NCBI RefSeq assembly: GCF_019972115.1
Contig: NZ_BPFJ01000001.1
Coordinates: 930,001-994,000, forward strand
Reading direction: 5' to 3'
Source of the DNA: Sulfurovum sp. TSL6
GTDB taxonomy: Bacteria; Campylobacterota; Campylobacteria; Campylobacterales; Sulfurovaceae
Length of the DNA: 64,000 nt
The translations under genes and the position numbers were made by a program. Below, piece after piece: positions 52,765 to 62,176 of this stretch; within the stretch, counting starts at the first letter, position 1; every line of letters starts with the position of its first letter. The notes beneath the pieces are model-generated. The model had not been told where the DNA came from and made no database searches. It saw only the letters and a program-made list of their open reading frames with translations.

Positions 52765-54356
52765 TATTTATCTCCAAAAATAAGTGAATTTGGTTTACGG
52801 TTCATCAGTTTTAGGAACTCTTGCATCTCTTGAGAGGTCTCTGTCACCTCTTTAAGTGTTTGAGAAACTTGATGTGTTAAGAGTGAATTACTGTCATATT
52901 CCTTGAGCACTCTTTTAGCTGTACGGAGTGTTTTTGTCAACTCATTCATCGTTTTATTCAGTTCATCCGGCATCGTTTTAAATGATTTTGTACCTGTCAT
53001 TGCATTAAGATTATTCACTGTCTTTTGCAGATCTGCCACGATTTTCTGTATAGGCTCTGTATTCTGATCAACCACGTTATTGAGAGAGGTAACCAGCTTT
53101 TCAACCTTATCTACTATCCCTACTGCATCATTAGGAAGGGAAGGGAGAAGGACATAATGTGCTCCTTGCAGTATATTTCTGTGTGTCGCATTGGTATCGA
53201 AAACCAGATCAACAAAAAGTGTACCGGTGAAAGGATCTGTAGAAGATATTTTCGCACTTAAGCCGTCTTCTAAAGCCTTATAAAATTTTTGTTTGCAAGT
53301 TTTCATATTATCTTTTTCAGAAGCAAAAGAGGATAAGTCTATATCTACCAGGACTTTACCAAGTACCTTATGTGTATGCTTATTATACGAAAGCGAAATA
53401 TCTTTTACACGACCTACTTCATATCCTTCATACTGTACCAATGCACCTTTTTTGAGTTTAGCAATAGAGTCCTCAGTCAGGATCTCAAAAGTATTAATAA
53501 AATCCCCACCTCTTCCAATGATCTGTCCTTCTGCAAGGTTGGCATTTTTGTAAAGGCGGAAAACAAATTTCTTAGGTACTGTGTCAGAGCTATCCTCCCC
53601 CGTAGAAGAGAATTCTATACCCCCTTGTACCAAATGCGTCACAGGAGCTACATTGACATCCAGCCTGCCATGTACAAAACTTACATCAACCGCACTCTTA
53701 ACCCAGAACTTGGAACTTCTATGCACATAAGGTACATAGAGTTTGTTGATAAATACTGCAAACTCTACACTCTGCCCATCAAGAGAAATGTTCACATGTT
53801 CCACTTTACCCGCCATAATATTTTTAAAATACACCGGTGTACCTTGTTTAACATTATAGCTTGAAGGGGCCCTAAGCTGAATATAGGTACCCTCTTCCGT
53901 ATATCTATACGCTTGGTTCAAGCCCTGAAAAGAATCTTTTGGCTCTCCGCCTTTGGTAGCAAACATATCAATATAGGTTCCGGAGATCAACGTCTCCAAG
54001 CCTGAAACACCGGAGATCCCTACTTCAGGTTTCACGATCCAAAATTTCGCATTGGTATTAAGGTATGGAGTTGCAAATTTCTCCATTCTTGCGATCACCG
54101 TCACACCCTCACCATCTTCTTGCAATACGATCTTTTGTACTGTTCCTATAGGGACATTTCTATATTTGATCTGACTCTGCCCTGCATTCAATCCTTCATT
54201 TTCCGGAAAAACAATTTTTATTTCAGGTCCCAACTCAGAGAAATATTGATAGGCTAGCCAGCCGGCTATAATGAGTGCAATGAAAGGTACGATCCATATG
54301 GAAGTGATCAAATTGAATTTACTGGATTCTTCTATCTTTGGTATCTCTGTTGACAT
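52764..54356 (-). CDS. pqiB: PqiB-like MCE lipid-transport tunnel protein
   Basis: The product is 530 residues. One N-terminal membrane helix (about 17-36) is followed by three MCE domains (about 40-140, 155-250 and 275-390), which carry NEGLNAGQSQIKYRNVPIG, TPVYFKNIMAGKVEHVNI and GALVQYEGYEVGRVKDI. A C-terminal coiled coil with Leu/Asn heptads (about 425-525) follows. PqiB hexamers form a needle across the periplasm for lipid traffic. It is preceded directly by the two pqiA genes. Confidence 0.92.
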   Translation of the reverse strand: MSTEIPKIEESSKFNLITSIWIVPFIALIIAGWLAYQYFSELGPEIKIVFPENEGLNAGQSQIKYRNVPIGTVQKIVLQEDGEGVTVIARMEKFATPYLNTNAKFWIVKPEVGISGVSGLETLISGTYIDMFATKGGEPKDSFQGLNQAYRYTEEGTYIQLRAPSSYNVKQGTPVYFKNIMAGKVEHVNISLDGQSVEFAVFINKLYVPYVHRSSKFWVKSAVDVSFVHGRLDVNVAPVTHLVQGGIEFSSTGEDSSDTVPKKFVFRLYKNANLAEGQIIGRGGDFINTFEILTEDSIAKLKKGALVQYEGYEVGRVKDISLSYNKHTHKVLGKVLVDIDLSSFASEKDNMKTCKQKFYKALEDGLSAKISSTDPFTGTLFVDLVFDTNATHRNILQGAHYVLLPSLPNDAVGIVDKVEKLVTSLNNVVDQNTEPIQKIVADLQKTVNNLNAMTGTKSFKTMPDELNKTMNELTKTLRTAKRVLKEYDSNSLLTHQVSQTLKEVTETSQEMQEFLKLMNRKPNSLIFGDK

Positions 54357-55013
54357 CTATTTATTTTCCTTAATGAGTCGTTCGTCGAATGCATGGGCTG
54401 CCAAAAGGGTAAAAAATACTGAAATGGCAAATGCCGTTGCTGCAGTTCCTGCAATGATCTCAATATTGGCCAAATGTATTAACGCTGCAAGTATAGCTAC
54501 GACAAAAACATCGATCATGGACCATGGGCCTACTGCTTCAGTCATAAAGTAAAGTTTATATTTATTAATTCTTTTATCTTTCCCTATAGGGTATTTTACA
54601 CTAATAAGCAAATAAATCAAAACAAGAAATTTTAACACAGGAATGAGAATAGAGGCAAAAAAAATGATCAATGCTATCGGATAAGAACCTTGCTCCCATA
54701 ACATGACAATACCACCAAGTATCGTACTGCTATGCACTGCTCCAAACTGCTTCGTGATAAGCATAGGGTAAAGATTGGCAGGAATATAGGCGATCATAGC
54801 GGTAATCAGATAGGCCCAACTTTTTTCTGTACTGAAACCACGATGTCTATAGATAGAAGAACCACAGCGTCGACACTTATTCTCTTTACCTTTATCTATA
54901 TTGACAGCCCCGCATATGGGACAACTTATGAGTTTATCTTTACTTACTTCTATCATGACTGATTCTCTTTCACACAGCTGACACCTGAAAAAATTCTTTT
55001 TCGTAGTCTCCAT
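54357..55013 (-). CDS. pqiA: PqiA-like membrane protein, second half
   Basis: The product is 218 residues from the ATG at 55013; the internal ATG at 54956, which would give a 4-base ATGA overlap with the upstream gene, is also possible. Cys pairs CQLC, CPIC and CRRC in the first 50 residues form a zinc-ribbon-like domain, and four membrane segments follow with the family stretch YIPANLYPMLITKQFGAVHSSTILGGIVMLW. E. coli PqiA is one protein of two such domains. Here they are separate genes. It ends one base before pqiB. Confidence 0.88.
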   Translation of the reverse strand: METTKKNFFRCQLCERESVMIEVSKDKLISCPICGAVNIDKGKENKCRRCGSSIYRHRGFSTEKSWAYLITAMIAYIPANLYPMLITKQFGAVHSSTILGGIVMLWEQGSYPIALIIFFASILIPVLKFLVLIYLLISVKYPIGKDKRINKYKLYFMTEAVGPWSMIDVFVVAILAALIHLANIEIIAGTAATAFAISVFFTLLAAHAFDERLIKENK

Positions 55014-55612
55014 ATCTCAGTAACGTGTATACTTTTAGTAAGATACAGATCGATCAGTACAAAAGCCATCAACGCCCAAAAAGCAATACCCATATGTATC
55101 TGTGCATATCCTATCAATTTTACCAATGCCACAAGAATACTGATCAAAAAGATGTCACTCATATTCCATGGCGTGATGTGTGAAATCAATAGAAGCAACT
55201 CTTTGCTGAGCTTCTCTCCTCGTTGACGCTTTAAAAGTATAAAAATAAGCATGTTGATGGTAAATATCATTAACGGAAATATAAAGATCAGAAAACTGCA
55301 AATGAGTCCGACCACATAAAAACCACTGTCGAAGAGGCTGATGAATGTCTGCGTAATAGTAATAAACTGTTCATGTCCCAATATCTCTATTTTGACCAAG
55401 GGAAATAGATTGGCAAGCATAAAAAAGATAAGCCCTGTCATACTTAGAGCCAGTCCATGATCGATAAGCTTACTGTCATTCCTATAAAGTATCGCTCCGC
55501 ATTTGGAGCAACATGCTTTTATACCATCTTTGATAGGCACTTCTTCATGCAGGGTATGACACTCTTTACATAGTATAAGGTTATCTAGTTCATCTTCATT
55601 TTCAAGTTTCAT
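54953..55612 (-). CDS. pqiA: PqiA-like membrane protein, first half
   Basis: From the ATG at 55612 (an upstream GTG at 55645 is unlikely) the product is 219 residues. CKEC and CSKC in the first 35 residues form a zinc-binding ribbon, and four membrane segments follow with LANLFPLVKIEILGHEQFITITQTFISLF. It corresponds to the N-terminal domain of full-length PqiA. The downstream gene supplies the second domain. It is the first gene of the Pqi cluster and is divergent from a lipid kinase gene across 35 bases. Confidence 0.87.
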   Translation of the reverse strand: MKLENEDELDNLILCKECHTLHEEVPIKDGIKACCSKCGAILYRNDSKLIDHGLALSMTGLIFFMLANLFPLVKIEILGHEQFITITQTFISLFDSGFYVVGLICSFLIFIFPLMIFTINMLIFILLKRQRGEKLSKELLLLISHITPWNMSDIFLISILVALVKLIGYAQIHMGIAFWALMAFVLIDLYLTKSIHVTEIWRLRKRIFSGVSCVKENQS

Positions 55613-55615
55613 AGA

Positions 55616-55625
55616 TATAATTATA
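55616..55625. promoter_or_regulatory. Palindromic TATAATTATA shared by two divergent genes
   Basis: The 10-base palindrome contains TATAAT on each strand. On the plus strand it would start transcription near 55628, 20 bases before the kinase ATG at 55648. On the minus strand it would start near 55613, at or one base before the pqiA ATG at 55612, which would be a leaderless mRNA. The two promoters would exclude each other. No other -10 is visible in the 35-base gap. Confidence 0.4.
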
Positions 55626-55647
55626 GCTGATATAACTAAGGACACTA

Positions 55648-56328
55648 ATGCGCATTCTTTCTATTGGTAAAACATTGCAACATGACAAACTCGATATTGT
55701 CTCTATAGAAGAGTCCTCCTTACATACATTGCCTGATATAGAAGCATTTTCCTATATTATCATCTCTGGAGGGGATGGTACGATCAGACGTGTCATCAAA
55801 CAACTCCATAAGATGGCATACTCGGCACGTTTCATACTCAACCCTACAGGCTCTTTTAATGTCGTTGCAAAACTGCATCAAGTAGCAAAGGTCCAATCTG
55901 TACTCGATGCCTTAGCGAACAATAAAACACTTCAAACAAAAAAACACCACTACTTTACACTCAATGATGAAGTCTTTCTCTTCTCTGCAGGGAATATGGG
56001 TGATCTACAGCATATCTTTCTTGCTGAAACACTGCGTTTTGGTCTGCTAAAGAACAATATGGGCAAATATTTGCTTGCTTTACTTTTCTTACTGCCATTG
56101 CACCTCATCATGACCCCCTTCATGCTACTGAGTTCTAACCGTTTTTTCATCTTCACCCCTGCATCATTCATCAAAAAATTCGGTAGTTTTTACGGAGAGG
56201 TCAAAGAGATGAAGATCGAGTTGGAAGATACCTATAATCATATAGAACTAGATGGTGACATTGTCACTATAAGAGATAATCTCCTTCATATTAAACCAGC
56301 AGGATTCATAAACATTATCACGAAGTAA
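55648..56328 (+). CDS. Diacylglycerol kinase-like lipid kinase
   Basis: The product is 226 residues, shorter than the usual 290-300. The nucleotide motif IIISGGDGTIRRVI (about 37-50) and the LNPTGSFNVVAK stretch (about 69-80) are present, and the C-terminal domain ends with the typical ELDGD...PAGFINII. Such kinases phosphorylate diacylglycerol or related lipids. With the PAP2 phosphatase and Pqi genes close by, a joint lipid-recycling role can be proposed. Its end overlaps the convergent helicase by 11 bases. Confidence 0.85.
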   Translation: MRILSIGKTLQHDKLDIVSIEESSLHTLPDIEAFSYIIISGGDGTIRRVIKQLHKMAYSARFILNPTGSFNVVAKLHQVAKVQSVLDALANNKTLQTKKHHYFTLNDEVFLFSAGNMGDLQHIFLAETLRFGLLKNNMGKYLLALLFLLPLHLIMTPFMLLSSNRFFIFTPASFIKKFGSFYGEVKEMKIELEDTYNHIELDGDIVTIRDNLLHIKPAGFINIITK

Positions 56329-57604
56329 CAAGATTCTCGTAATATTCTACAACACGTCTATCTACATTAATGGCCCTTTGCAGATACTGTGTCAGATCGC
56401 CTCTATTGAAATCTATTTTCAGATTTTTTGGGTTGATCGCACGCGATATGGCCACATAGAACTGGCTTGGTGCGAAGATGTTATCTACGTTACATACAAG
56501 GTTGTCTATGCTCATCCCCTGAGACTTATGTATGGTCACGGCATAGGCCAGTTTCAGAGGAAATTGTGAAAGTGTGGCAAGTGACATGGTCTCAACGGTA
56601 CCGTCATCTTTTACCTGCATATCAACCATATCGAAGTCATGTCTTTCGACACGCACGAATTCATCCTCTTTCTCTACGATGAGATGGTCCTCTTCTATTT
56701 TTCTTAGTATCCCTCTCTCTCCGTTCACGAACTTCCCCCATTTGTTCACCGTAAAAAGGATGGGAACTCCCTCTTTGAGCGTCAAATGTTCGGAGATAGG
56801 CAGCATGTTTTTCCAGCCTGCCAGCTTCTTTTCATGGACGGAACCGAACATTTCTATGTTTGCAAAGAGTATGGTCTCTTCCGTATCCAATTCATTGATC
56901 TTTGCTCTGTTGGTCTGTTCCACTTCCATGTTACGTCCAAAAAGATAGGTTGGGTCTTTCTCCATACCTTCTGTATTCCAAAGTTTTGTCATATAATTGA
57001 CTACTTCCTCATCACATTGACCTTTACGGACCTTGGAGAGGATATGGGTGAACTCTGCATCCGTGGTACGTTTCATCTTGGTAAGTTCAATGACTGTCAG
57101 ATCAAATCGTTCCCAAGCCATACTCTCAAAAGCATAGAGTTTTTCCCCGAAAACATCAGATCTATTTTGCTGTTTTTGCACCGGTGGCAGCTGAAAAAAG
57201 TCTCCCACAAAAAGTACTTTTCCCAGATATCCATAATGGTTCAGTCTGTAGGCTATCATATCCATCAGTTCAGTACTCACCATGGAAATTTCATCGATAA
57301 TAATAAGATCCGTAGCTTTGAGTATTTTTTTCAGGTCTGAAAGGCGGCTCTTAGCACGTTTGTCTCCCGCAGCCAACTCCTCAAAATTCTTGGCGATACC
57401 AAACACAAAAAAACTATGTACCGTAAAACCTCCGATGTTCACTGCACTCACACCCGTAGAGCCTAAAGAGACTACCTGTTTTCCTCTTTTTCGGTAGTCA
57501 GAGATTACCTCGTTGGTGATGTAGCTCTTTCCAACCCCTGCACCACCTGTTAAGAAAACATTGGAATGTTTCAGCGCTTCTAATACATCGACTTTATCGC
57601 TCAA
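56318..57604 (-). CDS. Pif1-like DNA helicase
   Basis: From the TTG at 57604 the product is 428 residues. AAGG lies 7 bases upstream; an ATG at 57634 has no ribosome site. Walker A GGAGVGKS (about 20-27), TVHSFF, Walker B in IIIDEISMVS (about 103-112), VGDFFQLPPV and the C-terminal motif TIHKSQGMSIDNLV are the SF1B Pif1/RecD signatures. It likely unwinds DNA 5' to 3'. It follows a small secreted-peptide frame with an 11-base overlap. Confidence 0.88.
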   Translation of the reverse strand: MSDKVDVLEALKHSNVFLTGGAGVGKSYITNEVISDYRKRGKQVVSLGSTGVSAVNIGGFTVHSFFVFGIAKNFEELAAGDKRAKSRLSDLKKILKATDLIIIDEISMVSTELMDMIAYRLNHYGYLGKVLFVGDFFQLPPVQKQQNRSDVFGEKLYAFESMAWERFDLTVIELTKMKRTTDAEFTHILSKVRKGQCDEEVVNYMTKLWNTEGMEKDPTYLFGRNMEVEQTNRAKINELDTEETILFANIEMFGSVHEKKLAGWKNMLPISEHLTLKEGVPILFTVNKWGKFVNGERGILRKIEEDHLIVEKEDEFVRVERHDFDMVDMQVKDDGTVETMSLATLSQFPLKLAYAVTIHKSQGMSIDNLVCNVDNIFAPSQFYVAISRAINPKNLKIDFNRGDLTQYLQRAINVDRRVVEYYENLVTS

Positions 57605-57752
57605 GATCCAGCCTTGTATCCAAATGTACACCATGTGTATTTTGCGTATGTTTCATGTGATTAAATGCAGAGTATTCCTGAATAGAGAAAAGTACTTCTC
57701 TTGCCAGAAGAGAAACAGTAAGAAGTATAAATGTGATGATGTATTTATTCAT
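57594..57752 (-). CDS. Possible 52-residue secreted peptide upstream of the Pif1-like gene
   Basis: The frame runs from an ATG at 57752 to a stop at 57594 and encodes MNKYIITFILLTVSLLA, which looks like a signal peptide, then about 35 polar, His-containing residues (HMKHTQNTHGVH). Its end overlaps the helicase TTG start, an arrangement that suggests translational coupling. The ribosome site is weak, and I see no family. It could be a chance frame. Confidence 0.35.
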   Translation of the reverse strand: MNKYIITFILLTVSLLAREVLFSIQEYSAFNHMKHTQNTHGVHLDTRLDLER

Positions 57753-57839
57753 ACAGTAATGCCCGATATTTTTTGAGTATTATACTGTAACAAACTTTTG
57801 AGGGTTATCAAAGCTCTTATGTGGTCGTTTAATATCCCA

Positions 57840-58340
57840 TCAAACATACAACCCTCCAAATCTATCACTATAGGTTAGATAAAGTCGCAGATCAAATTCA
57901 AACTGATGGTATGCCGGTTCGATATGGGTGCAAAGTTTGTAGAACGCTTTATTATGTGCTTTCTCTTTCATATGTGCCAATTCATGTGTCACTATCATCC
58001 GTAAAAAAGATTCAGGGACTTTTTTAAAAACATGTGAGATACGTATCTCATTTTTGGCTTTAAGCTTCCCTCCTTGTACACGTGATACAAAGGTATGTGT
58101 TCCAAGCGAAGCGTGGATATCACGTATCTTCGGATCATAAAGTACTTTGGAAATAGGTGAAGCATTGCGCATGTGGGTATTTTTGAGTTCCTGTACATAA
58201 CTGTAAAGACTTTTATCGGTAGTATAGTCATGTGTTTTGGGATATTTTGAGAGAAGATACTCTCCGAGTTTATTTTGATCTATGAGGGTTTGCACCTGTA
58301 CTTTTAACTGGGTATCGTAACCATTAAGGTATTTTAGCAT
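57840..58340 (-). CDS. YgjP-like M48-type metallopeptidase domain protein
   Basis: The product is 166 residues. The zinc site is in IVTHELAHMKEKAHNKAFYKLC (about 115-136), with HExxH and a further His in the AHNKAFYKLCTHIEP stretch that resembles the YgjP/WLM family. No signal peptide. Related proteins are small cytoplasmic metalloproteases of unknown target. It is divergent from the citrate-lyase-like gene across 45 bases. Confidence 0.85.
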   Translation of the reverse strand: MLKYLNGYDTQLKVQVQTLIDQNKLGEYLLSKYPKTHDYTTDKSLYSYVQELKNTHMRNASPISKVLYDPKIRDIHASLGTHTFVSRVQGGKLKAKNEIRISHVFKKVPESFLRMIVTHELAHMKEKAHNKAFYKLCTHIEPAYHQFEFDLRLYLTYSDRFGGLYV

Positions 58341-58385
58341 GAAGAATTATATCTCTTTTGAGTTAATTTTAGATACTATAACAGT

Positions 58386-59282
58386 ATGATATTTGATAAT
58401 TTAGATACACTGCCTACAACGTTTGGAAGTAAAAGAAAGCCCCCTGCAGTACAACGTAACTACCGTTCAAACATGATGCTCAATCCACTTAACCTCAAGC
58501 ATTTAAACCGCATAGATGAGCATGATGCAGATATGATAACCCTCAACCTTGAAGATGCCATTGCACCCTCACGTAAAAAAGAAGCCCTGCAGAACATCGC
58601 TTTCTTCCTCTCATACATGGAACACTCGAACTCCTTCATCATCGTGCGTACCAACCCTTTAGATGAAGGTGGAGCAGAAGAGATAGCATTTTTGAATGAT
58701 TTTGGCTTTGATGCAGTGCGTGTGGCCAAGGTAAAAAACCAAACTGAGATAGCTCAGGCTCTTGCACTTCTCAGCGCAGATAAAGAGTTGCATATTTCAC
58801 TGGAGACAAAAGAAGCCTTTGAAAAGTTAAGTACATTGCGTATAGATGAACGCCTTACCACAGCGAACCTGGGTATTTTGGATCTTCTTACTTCACTTGA
58901 TTTACCCCAGTCATTAGTGACACTGGATAATCCAACCATAGACTACATTCTCTCAAAGTTTTTAGTAGATGCAAAAACTGCAGGTATACACCCCATCTCA
59001 TTTATGTTCCAGGAGTACAATGACACAGAAACCTTTAGAGCCTGGTGTGAACGAGAAAAGATGATGGGTTTTGAAACCAAAGCATGTATGGGTCCGAAAC
59101 AGGTCCAGGTAGCCAATGAAATATTTAGTAAGAACAGCTATGAAATAGAAAGGGCTTTGCATATTAAAGAAGCTTTTGAAACCCATACTGCAGAAGGCAT
59201 CAATGGATTCATGGATGATAAATACGGATTTATAGACGAACCGATCTATCGTGACAGCCTATTGGTTCTCAATAATAGTTAA
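58386..59282 (+). CDS. HpcH/HpaI aldolase or citrate-lyase-beta-like protein
   Basis: The product is 298 residues, a TIM barrel of the CitE/HpcH family. The metal-binding Glu is in MITLNLEDAIAPSRK (about 46-60), Arg and Glu are in IIVRTNPLDEGG, and a second acidic site is in AGIHPISFMFQEYN. It may cleave or form malyl-CoA, citramalyl-CoA or a similar thioester, as in side pathways of the reverse TCA cycle. No CoA ligase is adjacent, so the substrate is open. Confidence 0.85.
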   Translation: MIFDNLDTLPTTFGSKRKPPAVQRNYRSNMMLNPLNLKHLNRIDEHDADMITLNLEDAIAPSRKKEALQNIAFFLSYMEHSNSFIIVRTNPLDEGGAEEIAFLNDFGFDAVRVAKVKNQTEIAQALALLSADKELHISLETKEAFEKLSTLRIDERLTTANLGILDLLTSLDLPQSLVTLDNPTIDYILSKFLVDAKTAGIHPISFMFQEYNDTETFRAWCEREKMMGFETKACMGPKQVQVANEIFSKNSYEIERALHIKEAFETHTAEGINGFMDDKYGFIDEPIYRDSLLVLNNS

Positions 59283-59291
59283 GGGTAACAA

Positions 59292-60278
59292 TTGAGATTT
59301 ATTAAACTGTTATTGCTTACACTTCTTTTACCTTATTTTCTAGTTGCAAATGATGATCGTCCTCCTGTTCCTTATGATTTTCTAGCCAAAAAAGAGGTCA
59401 AAAACTTTATCAATATGATGGTTAAAAAACATCATTTCACACGCAGCTATATGACTGATGTACTGGAAAGTGCAAAACTTGATCGTGACACACTCGCCCG
59501 ATATACAGGAAAATATAAAGTAGGTACCACCAATGGTCCATGGGAACGATACAAGGCACATGTTCTTGATCCTGTCAGTCTAGACAAAGCGAAACAGTTT
59601 AAAAAGAGATATTATCAGACATTGCTAAAGGCAAGTAGACAATATCAGGTTGACATGGGTTACATTGTTGGATTTATAGGAGTGGAAAGCAAGTTTGGAG
59701 AATATAGTGGAGACTACAATGTATTAGATGCTTTGAGCACCCTCGCCTTTCATAAAAACCGTATGAAAAAGTTTTTCAAGTCTGAGTTTGAACATCTCTT
59801 TTTAATGGCTAGAGAACAAGGCTATGATATCACAAAACTGCAGGGTTCTTTTGCCGGAGCCATGGGTATGGTACAACAAGTGCCTTCTGTATTCAGAAAG
59901 TATGGTATGGACTATAATCGTGACGGGAAAAAGGACCCATGGGATTTGGAAGATGCCATTGGAATCATAGCAAAGTTTATGCAGAAAAACGGTTGGAGAA
60001 AAGGTGCACCTGTTGCTGTACCAAGTAAATTTAAAGGAAAACGCTATACGAAGCTTAAAACAAGTCACAGACGAACATTACCATTGAGCACTATAATAAA
60101 ACATGGTATTACGCCTTTAAAGCCTTTTAATGAGCCTAAAGCCTATCTGCTTAAAAATCGTAACCTTAGCCATGATGATATCTGGCTAGGCGCAAAAAAC
60201 TTCCGTGTACTTACACGTTATAATAATTCAACAAGCTATGGTATGGCCATACACCTCATTGCTGAAGAAGTCAAGTAA
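59292..60278 (+). CDS. mltB: MltB-type lytic murein transglycosylase
   Basis: From the TTG at 59292 (ribosome site AAGGG 5 bases upstream) the product is 328 residues. After a signal peptide (about 1-19) the catalytic Glu is in VGFIGVESKFGEYSGDYNVLDALSTLAF (about 127-154). GAMGMVQQVPSVFRKYGMDYNRDGKKDPWDLEDAI follows, with an EF-hand-like acidic loop. It cuts glycan strands in the periplasm. It is convergent with the GGDEF-EAL gene with 8 bases of overlap. Confidence 0.93.
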   Translation: MRFIKLLLLTLLLPYFLVANDDRPPVPYDFLAKKEVKNFINMMVKKHHFTRSYMTDVLESAKLDRDTLARYTGKYKVGTTNGPWERYKAHVLDPVSLDKAKQFKKRYYQTLLKASRQYQVDMGYIVGFIGVESKFGEYSGDYNVLDALSTLAFHKNRMKKFFKSEFEHLFLMAREQGYDITKLQGSFAGAMGMVQQVPSVFRKYGMDYNRDGKKDPWDLEDAIGIIAKFMQKNGWRKGAPVAVPSKFKGKRYTKLKTSHRRTLPLSTIIKHGITPLKPFNEPKAYLLKNRNLSHDDIWLGAKNFRVLTRYNNSTSYGMAIHLIAEEVK

Positions 60279-62124
60279 AAATATATTTTTCCTCAAAAGT
60301 AATTCTAGGGATTGACTCCTCGAAATAAAACCCTTGAAAGACATCACAGTCTATCTTGATTAGAAAAACAAGCTGTTCAAATGTTTCCACGCCTTCAGCC
60401 ACAATATTCAGATCAAAATTCTTTGCTATTGAGATAATGGTGCTGATCATTTTCTTATCATCTTTACTGTCATTCAAATGTAATATGAACGATTTATCTA
60501 TTTTTACTTCATCTATAGGTAACACTTTTAAATAACTAAGTGAAGAATACCCTGTGCCAAAGTCATCAATGGAAAATGAAATACCGACTTTTTTTAATCT
60601 ATTCATCACACTAATCACTTTTTTCATATCTTCTGCGAAGACATGCTCGGTGATCTCAAAATATATTATTTGTTCATTCTCTTTTTTCGGAAAATAGATT
60701 TTGATCAAATTATCTACTTCATCTACAAATGTGTCACATAACAGTTGTCTCATACTAATATTTAGCGAAATAGATTTTAATTTCTTACCTTTTTGGTTCC
60801 ATCTATTTACACTTTTAAATGTTTCTTTTAGCACATAGCTACCCACCTCTAAAATCAATCCTGTATTTTCTGCTATGGGTATGAACTCTTCTGGATCAAC
60901 TACACCTAACTCATAATCATACCATCTGATGAGGGATTCACAACCTACAAGTTTTTCATCTTTATCAAACTGCGGCTGATAAAATACATCTATTTTATTT
61001 TCTTTTAATGCATAATGAAGTTTCTGTTCTATAAGAAGATGTCTTTCAACCCTCTGTGCAAGATCTTTATTAAATACTATAACCCCATCTCGTCCTTGGG
61101 CCTTTGCTTCATACATAGCTATATCTACTTCTCTAATAAAATTTGAACTATACATAAATGAAGGGTCAATTTTATGTACTCCAATGCTTGCACTGATATG
61201 AAGATGATGACCATCAATAATATAAGGTTTTCGAATGACATTTAGCAATCCCTCTGCAAAACTACATGCAGGATCCCTATTAAATTCGTCTTCATTTAAC
61301 TCTTTGCTTATCAGGATAAACTCATCACCACCTAAACGTGCCACCATATGTGTATCTTTTACATACCGTTTAAGACGTTCGGAGACGTCTATCAATAACT
61401 TATCGCCAATATCGTGTCCCAGCGAGTCATTAATGGTTTTAAAATGATCCAGATCTATCAGGAATATACATGCAGTTTTATGGTTCACTGCCAATCTTTC
61501 ATTCAAAGACTCCATATACTCCATAAAATACCGTCGGTTATAGAGCCCCGTCAAGATGTCATGTTGGGCTTGGGAATAATTCTTCTGAAGTAATTGATTT
61601 GTATTATAGGAGGCATACAATAACACAGACAAAAATATAAGAGAAAAAATGGACAAAACGTATCCATACCATGTATCGATAAGTGCAAAATAGATGGTCA
61701 AAGGCAACATCAAAGTAACTAAAATAGGGACAAATAATTTTTTATCAGAAATAAGCAGGGTTGATGCTACAACAGAAGCACCCAACTGTGTAAAAATGGC
61801 TATATAATGTAAATGATACTCATCATGTCCGACATACATCACAAATATCAATGACCAGGAAGAAAAAATGACATACATGAACCATGTAAGTTTTCTATAC
61901 CATTTTCTTAAATGGTCTTCATCCATTTTATGTGTAGCAAATTCTTTATAAAGTCTCCACCCATAATATGAAGTACATAACAATATACCATACCATACTA
62001 ATGCGGGACCAGCAATATTAAAAATCCAACCAACTATGACATAAACAAGCCCTGGTATAAGGGAAAGCCCAACCATTACAAGAATTTGTTTCTGAAGAAA
62101 AGTATAATATTTTTGATGCTTCAT
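60271..62124 (-). CDS. Membrane GGDEF-EAL protein (cyclic-di-GMP turnover)
   Basis: The product is 617 residues. Six N-terminal membrane helices (about 15-185) replace a periplasmic sensor. The diguanylate cyclase domain has RLGGDEFIL (about 265-273), intact. The upstream KDTH shows no RxxD inhibitory site. The EAL domain reads ESL rather than EAL (CESLIRW, about 390) but retains the catalytic residues in NISMRQL, EITEHV, DDFGTGYSS, KIDKSF and VAEGVE. Both activities therefore look possible. A protein with both domains would link motility, surface attachment and membrane signals. Confidence 0.9.
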   Translation of the reverse strand: MKHQKYYTFLQKQILVMVGLSLIPGLVYVIVGWIFNIAGPALVWYGILLCTSYYGWRLYKEFATHKMDEDHLRKWYRKLTWFMYVIFSSWSLIFVMYVGHDEYHLHYIAIFTQLGASVVASTLLISDKKLFVPILVTLMLPLTIYFALIDTWYGYVLSIFSLIFLSVLLYASYNTNQLLQKNYSQAQHDILTGLYNRRYFMEYMESLNERLAVNHKTACIFLIDLDHFKTINDSLGHDIGDKLLIDVSERLKRYVKDTHMVARLGGDEFILISKELNEDEFNRDPACSFAEGLLNVIRKPYIIDGHHLHISASIGVHKIDPSFMYSSNFIREVDIAMYEAKAQGRDGVIVFNKDLAQRVERHLLIEQKLHYALKENKIDVFYQPQFDKDEKLVGCESLIRWYDYELGVVDPEEFIPIAENTGLILEVGSYVLKETFKSVNRWNQKGKKLKSISLNISMRQLLCDTFVDEVDNLIKIYFPKKENEQIIYFEITEHVFAEDMKKVISVMNRLKKVGISFSIDDFGTGYSSLSYLKVLPIDEVKIDKSFILHLNDSKDDKKMISTIISIAKNFDLNIVAEGVETFEQLVFLIKIDCDVFQGFYFEESIPRITFEEKYIFT

Positions 62125-62176
62125 ACATCTATTATATAATAATTTTGATATTTATTATATAAGTATGACTTTTATC

